Assembly: GCA_005893305.1 (NCBI GenBank)
Contig: VBOZ01000035.1
Span: forward strand, 59,567-98,588
DNA: 39,022 nt
Direction of reading: 5' to 3'
From: Candidatus Eisenbacteria bacterium
GTDB lineage: Bacteria; Eisenbacteria; RBG-16-71-46; SZUA-252
Part shown: piece by piece, positions 1 through 6,873 of the stretch
Layout of the letters: each line of letters opens with the position of its first letter
Position numbering within the stretch: position 1 is the stretch's first letter
Notes under the pieces: generated by a model
What the model saw: the letters and a program-made list of their open reading frames with translations, nothing else
What the model was told of the DNA's origin: nothing
Database searches by the model: none
Translations under genes and position numbers: made by a program

Positions 1-12
1 GCGGTAGCCCAG

Positions 13-873
13 CTAAGGAATCAAATCGCCCTTCGGAGCGGTTGCCTCGGCGATCTTGAGGGCGGCATTATAGTGATCCAGCGCCTGCCGGAATTCCTTC
101 TGCAAGAGATGACAATCGCCCATGTACTCAAGGCAGATCGCCTCTTCTCGAGAGAATCGTTGCTCACGCGTCGTGGCAAGGATCGGCGTTAGGATTTCGA
201 GGGCCTGGGCGGGGTGGTGGGTCAACACGAGGTAGCGGGCGCGGAGGAGGTGGACGAGGGCAGACCACAAGCTGTTGCCGGCGCGTGCGACAAGCGCTTG
301 AGCCTCATCGAGCAACGCAGGGATCTTGGAAAGAGGGCCTGATTTTAGAAGCGTGACAATCAGGTTAATTCGGAGTCCTCCCGATTCCTTATCACACCCA
401 ATCTCGTCGGCCGTAATTATCGCGCTCTCGGCTTCAAATCGCGCCAGCGCCCATAGACCTCGATTCTTGAACAAAACTACTAATTGCCGCTGGTGTCGGA
501 GGGCTTCCTCGCGGTCGGCGAGATCCCAGATCGAGACGTGGATGGCAGCGCGGATGTGCTCCTCAGCTCTACGGAGGTTACCGAGGCGAAGCTGCGCCAC
601 GCCTAATACCGCGTGTGCAGTGCACAGGGATCTCGACAAGCGATCACGTGACAGTCGTGGGATTAGAGCGGAGCCGAGCGAAGTCAACTCCTCCCATCGC
701 CCGGTATCGTGGAGACAATTCAATCTCAGCGCGAGGGCTTCCTCCACCAATGACGGCTCACCAGAATCCGACCACAATTGTGTGCTGCAAAGAATGTGGA
801 GTGCGTCTTCTTGCCGCCCAACTGAGATAAGAGCTACGGCCGAGTCGATAAGTTCACGGCTGAGGCTGCTCAT
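13..873 (-). CDS. TPR-repeat protein, function unknown
   Basis: This is a soluble protein of about 286 aa made almost wholly of paired amphipathic helices. Motifs such as LGNLRRAEEHIRAAI and EYMGDCHLLQKEFRQALDHY are typical of tetratricopeptide repeats, which serve as protein-interaction scaffolds. No catalytic motif or signal peptide is visible. The start is uncertain. An ATG at 873 begins the first clear helix (SSLSRELIDSAVAL). An in-frame TTG at 924 lies only 4 nt after the stop of the preceding gene but has no ribosome-binding site. It is the last gene of a leftward trio with 929-1246 and 1243-1419. Its helices resemble those in the C-terminal part of the divergent kinase-ATPase-TPR protein, so the two may share a partner; that link is inference. 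The TPR call is firm and the role is unknown. Confidence 0.75.
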   Translation of the reverse strand: MSSLSRELIDSAVALISVGRQEDALHILCSTQLWSDSGEPSLVEEALALRLNCLHDTGRWEELTSLGSALIPRLSRDRLSRSLCTAHAVLGVAQLRLGNLRRAEEHIRAAIHVSIWDLADREEALRHQRQLVVLFKNRGLWALARFEAESAIITADEIGCDKESGGLRINLIVTLLKSGPLSKIPALLDEAQALVARAGNSLWSALVHLLRARYLVLTHHPAQALEILTPILATTREQRFSREEAICLEYMGDCHLLQKEFRQALDHYNAALKIAEATAPKGDLIP

Positions 874-928
874 GATCAGGCCGGAATTGCCCGCTCCATA
901 AGGCGATGAGCTAGCGAGGGGCAAAATC

Positions 929-1246
929 TCACAACAAGCCCCGGAACCAGAATGAGAGGTAGCGGCGGACAGTCAACCCGACCAAGGTTAATCCAACGCT
1001 CTTTGGCGCTCGAATGTAGCTAGAGACAATGACACTCATTGACGGTTTAGTAGCCGCGATGCTGGTGGGTGGCCCGGGGACGGTGGCCTGATTCCCTGTG
1101 GCGTCTGGATCTCCCATTTCGATTGGCGGCCTTGTCTTCGCGACCGACCAACGAGGAGAAGCAAAAGCCAGCACGCAACTGAAGCTCGCGGTAATGAGAA
1201 TGGCGAAGCCGAGGCGCCGAATACGGATTGCGATCAATGCCTTCAT
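929..1246 (-). CDS. small exported or membrane-anchored protein, unknown
   Basis: This 105-aa protein has a basic N-terminus (MKALIAIRIRRLG) followed by a hydrophobic stretch (FAILITASFSCVLAFA). It looks like a signal peptide or signal anchor. The middle is low in complexity and rich in Gly, Pro, Thr and Asp. A second weakly hydrophobic stretch (SVGLTLVGLTV) and an aromatic end (SFWFRGLL) follow. The start is supported by a GGAG box 5 nt upstream of the ATG. That ATG overlaps the stop of the 58-aa gene by ATGA, so translation is probably coupled. I do not recognise the family. Its position between a peptide gene and a TPR gene suggests one three-gene transcript. Confidence 0.55.
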   Translation of the reverse strand: MKALIAIRIRRLGFAILITASFSCVLAFASPRWSVAKTRPPIEMGDPDATGNQATVPGPPTSIAATKPSMSVIVSSYIRAPKSVGLTLVGLTVRRYLSFWFRGLL

Positions 1247-1419
1247 GGCACTCCAACCTCTGCGTCTGAACCGGCGATTCCTCCGGCCGGGGGGACGGCC
1301 GCTGTGGACTTTCCCGTCCGCACAGTATGATTCCGATCACGAACATCCTGGAGCGTAACGACAATAAAGCGCTTGGGAGGATGGGAGAGCTGGATGTCTT
1401 TGCGACGTAGTAGACTCAT
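1243..1419 (-). CDS. 58-aa small protein, unknown
   Basis: This short ORF starts at an ATG preceded by AAGGA with 3-4 nt spacing. A plausible sigma-70 promoter lies about 40 nt further upstream. The protein begins MSLLRRKDIQLSHPPKRF, is basic in its first half, and ends in a Gly/Ala/Pro-rich tail (PPAGGIAGSDAEVGVP). It has no signal peptide and no motif I recognise. It overlaps the next gene by ATGA. The frame extends upstream to 1545 without a stop, but only the start at 1419 has a ribosome-binding site. It could be a real small protein, a peptide precursor or merely a leader ORF. The promoter, ribosome-binding site and coupled overlap argue for translation. Confidence 0.4.
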   Translation of the reverse strand: MSLLRRKDIQLSHPPKRFIVVTLQDVRDRNHTVRTGKSTAAVPPAGGIAGSDAEVGVP

Positions 1420-1465
1420 GGTCCTTGCACCCCCGAGCAGCGTCAAGGGAGAGGAAACCCCCAAG

Positions 1466-1495
1466 ACTATACAGTATTTACGGATACCGTGGCAA
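1466..1495 (-). promoter_or_regulatory. candidate sigma-70 promoter of the small leftward operon
   Basis: On the minus strand, TTGCCA (1495-1490) and TATAGT (1471-1466) are separated by 18 bp. The predicted start of transcription would be near 1459, about 40 nt before the ATG at 1419. It lies in the gap divergent from the kinase gene, the most AT-rich stretch locally. Confidence 0.4.
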
Positions 1496-1611
1496 GCGAA
1501 ATCTCCCACAGCCGGAACCCCTCTTCCTAGTCGGGCTCTCGGCATCCTGACACGTCGATGTTGGATGAACCAGTTCTACAACCTGATCCCCCGCCGTAAT
1601 ATCCGGGCGTG

Positions 1612-4600
1612 ATGGGGACGCGCGGCAAGTCGATGAAGACTCCTAGCCTTTCGCCCCGTTACACCGTTCGCTCCCTGCTGGGTGCGGGCGGGTCCGGGCG
1701 CGTCTATCGCGTCCACGATTCAATCCGCGATCTCGAGCTTGCCCTGAAGCTCGTTAGTCCCGTCGAGTCGACCTGGCTGCGCCGCGAGTTCGACACCCTC
1801 CGTCAAATCCGTCACGAGAACCTGATCCACGTCTTCGACTGGGGCACTATCCCCTCGGGAGACGCCTACTACACGATGGAATTGATCGAGGGAGGAGATT
1901 GGGGTAGTCGCATGGGCGCGCCTCAATCGGCCGAAGAGGTGCGGCGAATCCTGGCCGGAGTCCTGCGCGCCATCGCCCATCTTCACTCCCACAGGGAGAT
2001 CCATGGGGACTTGAAGCCCGGAAACATCCTCCTAGGTCGAGGTGAGGTCGTCAAGGTTGTCGACGTGGGTATGGGCGGGAACATGGGCGAGGGCGTTGGG
2101 TCTGCTGGAACACCTGGTTATGTCGCGCCGGAAGTCTGGCAGGGCTCGAACGCAGACGAGAAGAGCGATCTCTACTCGGTCGCTGTCCTCGCGTACGAAG
2201 CGCTTGTCGGCGAGCACCCGTTTGCTGGGCGCACGGTACGAGACGTCGTTTCGGGTCAACTCGAGGGTTGGGTGCCGTCCCCAGGCGTGCATGGAATCCG
2301 GGTCCCTCCGGATATTGAGCGCGCTGTGATGCGAGCAATTGATCGGAGTCCCGCGCTGAGACACAAGTACGCCGACGAGATGATGGATGATCTCGGGATC
2401 ACCGATCGCGCCGGCGAGATCCTGGGTGGGAAGATTGTTGCGAGAGACCAGGAGCTTGCGACGCTCGAAGCAATGCTCCGGACGGGTTCGGCGGACGCCC
2501 CCACACTCGTCCACGCGTCCGGCCCTCCTGGGGTCGGCAAGTCAGCCCTCCTAGAGGAATTTTCTCAACATGTTCTGGGGTACGGAGGAAGGGTTGCGAT
2601 CGTTCCCAACCCACCACAGGTAGGCGTGGAGAGGGTTCTTTCGTCGCTGACGGATGGGGGAGCGCGCATGGAGGACGGTTTCCGATCAGGAAGCATTTCG
2701 TCGCTTGCGCCGAAGCTCTTGGAGACGTCTGAGCATGGGCCCGTGTTACTCCTCTTCGAGACTCACGTTGGCGACGCACCGCACTCGATCGACTTCGTCA
2801 GGAATCTCGCCAGGTATTTGTGGGCTCTTCGCATTGAGCACCAGAGCCCATGCAATCTTCTGCTCGCAATCGAAACACACGCGCCGGCTTCCGATGGTGA
2901 GGAATTCGAGCGATGCATGGCGATCACCCCTTTGCTCCCAGACCAAATCGAGGACTTCATCGAGGGCACATTGGGCCAGTCAGCCCTTCAGCCGGAGGTC
3001 CGTGAAAGAATCAGCTCAATCACGGGCGGGGCACCGAGGGCACTCCGAGCCTTACTGGCGGATCTCGTTGATCGTCGCGTTCTCCAGCGTAGCGCGGGAA
3101 AGTGGCGATTCAGGGAGACCGAGCAGCTCCGCAGCCTCGCTGATTTCGGTGCGGCCAGCAGATGGACCCTCGCTTGGTCGCATCTCGGGGAGAATCAACA
3201 AACCCTGCTCGCCCTCCTCTGTCAATTTCCCAATGGTCTGGCGGAAGAGTGCATTGAGGCTGTTCTCCCAGGCTCTGGCGACAGACTGTCGGACCTTGCT
3301 TCGAGAGGTTGGATCAAGACGAACACCGCGACGGTCAGCGAGCTCACGGATCATCGGCAGGTAAATGCGGTACTCGAGAAGCTGGTGTCGCTCTGCCCTG
3401 GCGCGCTCTCGAGGGAAGAGCGGGCAACTGTTCTCCTGACGATCGGATCGGGGGGAGAGACGCTCGACGAGGGATTGTGGGCCGCAGAGCAAAGCATGGC
3501 GCGAGGCGACTTCCGACAGGCACGTGAACGCGCGGAGCGCTGCCTCAGCATCGCTGAGGGGAGGAAGGACGTAGCGGCATCTCGACGCGGCGCCCTGATC
3601 ATCGCTGAGGCGCTGCACCAGTCGGCGGATGACGAAGGAGCCAGTCAGGTCTTGGAAAGTCCCGGCCTTTGGAATTCTGATCGTGGCGCGATACCGGAGT
3701 TCGCGAGGCGGGCTCATCTCTTGGGTACGATACGAACGTCTCAAGGCCAAATGACCGAAGCGAGAACCTATTTATCGCGCGCCGTCGAACTGGCGGAGGA
3801 GGCTGGCGACCTCTCCGCTTCGCTCCGCGCCCACGCTGACCTTGCGGAGATCGATTGGCGGCACGGGGACGAGGCCGCGAGGTCCGCAGCAATTAGCCGG
3901 CTTCGCGCGGTACTCGCTCGAGACTTTGGTGGGCTGACCATGAACGACGAGCGAGCCGCCCTCTCATATCCATTGGGCTCGGCGCTAATCCTCTCGGGTG
4001 ATCGTGCAGGTGCCCGTCAACTTCTGACGAGGGCGCTAGAGCTTCAACCCGGCGACTTTTGGCGAATGAGATTGGCCAACGCGCTCGCGACAGCAACGTA
4101 CTACCTGGGCGAGTTCCAGGAGGCCCTAAGTTGGATTGATGAGGCTTGGCGATGCGCAGAGAGGGGCGGAATCGACGCATTCAAGGCCCGAACCCTCTCG
4201 AATCGCGCCGGAATACTTTACGGACTCGGCCGATTTCGGGAGGCGGTCGACCAGCACGAGCTCTCTGCTCAATGGGGTCGTCGAACGGGAAACGTGTTTG
4301 AGGCCCTCAGTGCGTGCGCAGGGGCATCAGTGAATCTGACTTTGCTAGGTCGGTATGAGGAGGCAATCGAGCGGGCGCGCGAGGCATATCGCGCCGCAGA
4401 GAAGATCGGAAACCTCCACGAAATCGCCAAATGTCAGGAGCTGGAGGCCCTCGCTCACTTCTACATCGGAGCCTATGAGGACGCGGACCGGCTCGCTCTT
4501 TCGGCGATAGAGCGTATTCGAGACCAGGGGTTTGATGACGTAAGACCGAGACTGGACTGGCTTCAAGCTCGCGTCTGCATGGCGAAGGGAGGCTTTGAGA

Positions 4601-5091
4601 AGGCCGAGGTGTTGCTTATTCGAGCGCGGGAGGTGCTTCTACGTACCCAGGATTGGGAGGATCTACCGGGGGTCCAAATCGAAATGCAGGACCTCCACTT
4701 CCGAAAGCAGGATCCGCGATTCAGCCTGATGGACGTGACGCGCATTACGGTCGAAGCCGACCGCGCCCATGCTCTGGTTGTCTACCTTCACGGTGCCGTC
4801 GTTATTGCAGAGGTCATCCTGGCAAACGGGACTGATGATCGGGAACACCGGGATCTGCTCCTCAACGCGCTTGGTAAGGCGGAGGAGTCTGGAGCTGTTG
4901 AATTCAGTTGGCAGTTGAGCTACGTCCTTGGCGAACTCGCAAGATTGGACGCTGACACCCGGGGAGCGTCGGCGCGATACGCTCATGCCCTGAGGAGGCT
5001 TAGAGAAGTCGCAGACCGCCTCAGCCCTGAACATCGCCGTAGCTACCTTCAGACCGCCCATGCTCGCCGCCTCCTCGAACGCGCATCGTAA
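1612..5091 (+). CDS. serine/threonine protein kinase fused to ATPase and TPR domains
   Basis: This is a large cytoplasmic signalling protein of about 1159 aa. The kinase domain covers residues about 17-265: Gly-rich loop GAGGSGRVY, ATP-binding Lys46 in ALKLV, catalytic loop HGDLKPGN (131-138), metal-binding motif DVG at 151-153 instead of DFG, and APE at 172-174. A STAND-like ATPase module follows, with Walker A GPPGVGKS at 304-311. Its Walker B is poor: LLLFET where DD is usual. The C-terminal half (about 610-1130) is a run of TPR helices. This architecture matches PknK-like kinase-ATPase-TPR regulators. No transmembrane segment is seen, so the signal is probably sensed by the TPR part. The start could also be the adjacent GTG at 1609 or ATG at 1633; no ribosome-binding site decides. 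It is divergent from the small operon and convergent with the PAGNDLK lipoprotein. Confidence 0.92.
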   Translation: MGTRGKSMKTPSLSPRYTVRSLLGAGGSGRVYRVHDSIRDLELALKLVSPVESTWLRREFDTLRQIRHENLIHVFDWGTIPSGDAYYTMELIEGGDWGSRMGAPQSAEEVRRILAGVLRAIAHLHSHREIHGDLKPGNILLGRGEVVKVVDVGMGGNMGEGVGSAGTPGYVAPEVWQGSNADEKSDLYSVAVLAYEALVGEHPFAGRTVRDVVSGQLEGWVPSPGVHGIRVPPDIERAVMRAIDRSPALRHKYADEMMDDLGITDRAGEILGGKIVARDQELATLEAMLRTGSADAPTLVHASGPPGVGKSALLEEFSQHVLGYGGRVAIVPNPPQVGVERVLSSLTDGGARMEDGFRSGSISSLAPKLLETSEHGPVLLLFETHVGDAPHSIDFVRNLARYLWALRIEHQSPCNLLLAIETHAPASDGEEFERCMAITPLLPDQIEDFIEGTLGQSALQPEVRERISSITGGAPRALRALLADLVDRRVLQRSAGKWRFRETEQLRSLADFGAASRWTLAWSHLGENQQTLLALLCQFPNGLAEECIEAVLPGSGDRLSDLASRGWIKTNTATVSELTDHRQVNAVLEKLVSLCPGALSREERATVLLTIGSGGETLDEGLWAAEQSMARGDFRQARERAERCLSIAEGRKDVAASRRGALIIAEALHQSADDEGASQVLESPGLWNSDRGAIPEFARRAHLLGTIRTSQGQMTEARTYLSRAVELAEEAGDLSASLRAHADLAEIDWRHGDEAARSAAISRLRAVLARDFGGLTMNDERAALSYPLGSALILSGDRAGARQLLTRALELQPGDFWRMRLANALATATYYLGEFQEALSWIDEAWRCAERGGIDAFKARTLSNRAGILYGLGRFREAVDQHELSAQWGRRTGNVFEALSACAGASVNLTLLGRYEEAIERAREAYRAAEKIGNLHEIAKCQELEALAHFYIGAYEDADRLALSAIERIRDQGFDDVRPRLDWLQARVCMAKGGFEKAEVLLIRAREVLLRTQDWEDLPGVQIEMQDLHFRKQDPRFSLMDVTRITVEADRAHALVVYLHGAVVIAEVILANGTDDREHRDLLLNALGKAEESGAVEFSWQLSYVLGELARLDADTRGASARYAHALRRLREVADRLSPEHRRSYLQTAHARRLLERAS

Positions 5092-5101
5092 GTAGCTCGA
5101 G

Positions 5102-5320
5102 TTACGGCTTGAGGTCGTTACCGGCAGGCTTCAGATCGTTGCCAGCAGGCTTCAGATCGTTACCCGCGGGACTGGCGATCGTGGTTCCACTCTGCGCGCT
5201 ATCCGGCAAAGGGTTCATAAGAGCGTTCTGGCCGCAGCCGGTTGAGAGCAGCGCCGCGAACAAGAAGAAGCTCACCGCCGCCAGCCTGAGTCCCTTTTTC
5301 ATTCCCCTCGTGCGTTCCAT
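5102..5320 (-). CDS. short lipoprotein ending in three PAGNDLK heptads
   Basis: This is a 72-aa exported lipoprotein. The start at 5320 is fixed by a strong AGGAGG box 6 nt upstream; a second in-frame ATG at 5302 is internal. A basic n-region (MERTRGMKKGLRL), a hydrophobic core (AAVSFFLFAALL) and the lipobox LSTGC give a cleavage and lipidation site at Cys30. The mature part is only about 43 residues. Its end is three tandem PAGNDLK heptads plus a final Pro. All base differences among the three repeats are synonymous, so the peptide sequence is under selection. It converges on the kinase gene with an 11-bp gap. I do not know the family. It could be a surface peptide or a processed signal; both are inference. 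Confidence 0.72.
   Translation of the reverse strand: MERTRGMKKGLRLAAVSFFLFAALLSTGCGQNALMNPLPDSAQSGTTIASPAGNDLKPAGNDLKPAGNDLKP
5108..5170 (-). repeat. 3 x 21-bp tandem repeat encoding PAGNDLK
   Basis: Three contiguous 21-bp units lie at 5150-5170, 5129-5149 and 5108-5128. Each encodes Pro-Ala-Gly-Asn-Asp-Leu-Lys. The units differ from one another at 3 to 4 positions, all third codon positions. Confidence 0.95.
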
Positions 5321-5675
5321 CTGAACCTCCTTGCGTCGTTCCGTCCAAGAACCAGCCCCACTTCTGGCCAGTGAGTAGGGCAACCCAAGGGCCAGGGGCC
5401 AGTCGTTGGGGAACAGTGGTCCGGATCCGAGCCGCGGCGGTAAGGCGCTGAAAAGGAGAGACTTAGTGGCCAGAGCGAGTGGCTATTTTTTAGCCACTTC
5501 TTGCGGGTGGGACGGGGAGCGGAGGATTGAGGGTCAGATCGAGGGGCGAAGCGGTGTTTTGATTCTGGAAATTGGACTAAGCCTTGTCGGGGGAATGCCT
5601 TAACTCGTTGGTTTATATGAACCAGCCTTGGAGGAAAATTCCGCAGGCGCCGCGGAGGGCTCAAAAGACTACAAC
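5321..5675. other. intergenic region with two inverted repeats, no gene seen
   Basis: This 355-bp gap separates the zinc peptidase stop from the lipoprotein start. A weak open frame at 5406-5603 has no ribosome-binding site or protein-like composition and was not accepted. Two inverted repeats are visible: AGTGGCTA/TAGCCACT at 5478-5498, and TGGTT/AACCA around TATATG near 5610-5625. No convincing -35/-10 pair for the lipoprotein gene was found. Confidence 0.5.
5478..5498. repeat. 8-bp perfect inverted repeat with T5 spacer
   Basis: AGTGGCTA, five T residues, then TAGCCACT. The arms match perfectly. The T run is in the loop rather than after the stem, so it is not a standard intrinsic terminator. 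It might be an operator or an RNA hairpin in the lipoprotein leader. Confidence 0.5.
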
Positions 5676-6869
5676 CTACTGCAGCGTAATTAACTCGACA
5701 GGAATTCCGCTCAACCCCGGGTTTCGACGGGCGACCTGGCGGTAGGTCTTCAGAAACTCGTCCGGCCCGGCCTCGATGGCCTGCCTGAGCACCTTTTTCC
5801 CCAGCGCCACCTCGATCCGGTGCGCCGCGAACATGCCGCTGATCGCACCATATTTGCTCCAGAGGGGTCCGCTTCCGGCGAGCTGAAGGATCTCGATTAG
5901 ATCGCCGCGCGCCGCGCCGGGCTGCCTCAGCCTCCTGCACGCGGTTGCCAACTGAGAGAACGCGAAGGTCTCCCGCGAGCTGGGTTTCCATGTGAACAAT
6001 GTGTCGGCTCCCGGGCGCTCGCGCCAGTCGATGTAGTGCGCGATGCCCTCGTCCAGCATCACCCTGCGGACGTATGCGAAATCGGACAGAGAGTTGTCGC
6101 GATAGTCGTCCCACCCGGGAAGCGTTACCTCGGCCTGGTGAAGTCCGGCATGAAACACCTCGTGAGCGAGAACGTGCTCCAAAGTTTCCAGGCGCTCCGC
6201 GGTCGTGTTTCCGTAAGACAAGACATCGGTCAGGTTGATCAGGATCGTGGGGACGGAATCGCCGTCCGCGCTCGCGCGAAGCGACACCGCGTCGAACATG
6301 GTCTGGCTTGCGATCACGAACCAGACCCTGACTTTCTTCCACGAACGCGCTTCGGGGAGATATCGGGCGGCGTCGCCGGCGATTTGCGAGGCTAGAGTTG
6401 CTCTCCGCGAGGAGACCGCTCCCGCGACCGCGGCGATCGAATCGCGGCTCTTGTAGGCGGGATCCATCCCAAAGCCGCAGATTCCCGAATCGGGAAGCTC
6501 GATCGCGCGGGCAACTTCCTCTTCAGAGGGAGCGCACCTGAATTGCTCTCGCAGGAAGACGCGAAGGGTTTGATACGGAAGGGTCCGAGCAATCTTATGC
6601 GCTTCGGCGCGCGTGACGCCGCCAGGGCGCCCTTTGCGCCCGCCGAGTTTCCAGAGCGAGAGCACCCGCGTCGCGGGAGAAACGTCCAGAACCACGTCGG
6701 TGGCGGTGAGGGGGCGCTCCGTCGCTGGGCGACGCTCCACCGTTGTCGCTCCCGGGCTACGCCTTGGTGCGGTCGGCGCGGTGGTGCGCTCGCCCGCGGT
6801 GACGAGTGCGGTCGCTCCAGAAACGCCGACGAGAGAGAGGATGAGCAGCGCGATCGCGGCGCGACTCAG
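5676..6869 (-). CDS. exported zinc metallopeptidase, DUF5700-like
   Basis: This protein has a gluzincin-like zinc site: HEVFH (about residues 236-240) followed some 30 residues later by LDEGIAHY, where the Glu would be the third ligand. This HExxH plus EGxAH arrangement resembles the DUF5700 putative zinc peptidases. The first ordinary start codon in frame is the GTG at 6740. The frame stays open upstream of it and encodes a clear signal peptide (SRAAIALLILSLVGVSGATA) with no ATG, GTG or TTG. I therefore propose a CTG start at 6869, 4 nt after the stop of the acyl-CoA synthetase gene. A GAGGGGG box lies about 11 nt upstream. This gives about 397 aa. It is probably co-transcribed with that gene. 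The substrate is unknown. Confidence 0.75.
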   Translation of the reverse strand: MSRAAIALLILSLVGVSGATALVTAGERTTAPTAPRRSPGATTVERRPATERPLTATDVVLDVSPATRVLSLWKLGGRKGRPGGVTRAEAHKIARTLPYQTLRVFLREQFRCAPSEEEVARAIELPDSGICGFGMDPAYKSRDSIAAVAGAVSSRRATLASQIAGDAARYLPEARSWKKVRVWFVIASQTMFDAVSLRASADGDSVPTILINLTDVLSYGNTTAERLETLEHVLAHEVFHAGLHQAEVTLPGWDDYRDNSLSDFAYVRRVMLDEGIAHYIDWRERPGADTLFTWKPSSRETFAFSQLATACRRLRQPGAARGDLIEILQLAGSGPLWSKYGAISGMFAAHRIEVALGKKVLRQAIEAGPDEFLKTYRQVARRNPGLSGIPVELITLQ

Positions 6870-6873
6870 AACG

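Noticed and set aside
5108-5170. Possible CRISPR-like repeat
   Set aside because: Units are contiguous, without spacers, and coding.
5109-5324. Repeat-bearing ORF on the plus strand opposite the lipoprotein
   Set aside because: It is the antisense of the PAGNDLK repeat. Only the minus strand has a Shine-Dalgarno box, a lipobox and differences confined to third codon positions.
5406-5603. A 65-codon ORF in the gap before the lipoprotein gene
   Set aside because: No ribosome-binding site and no protein-like pattern; it overlaps an inverted repeat.
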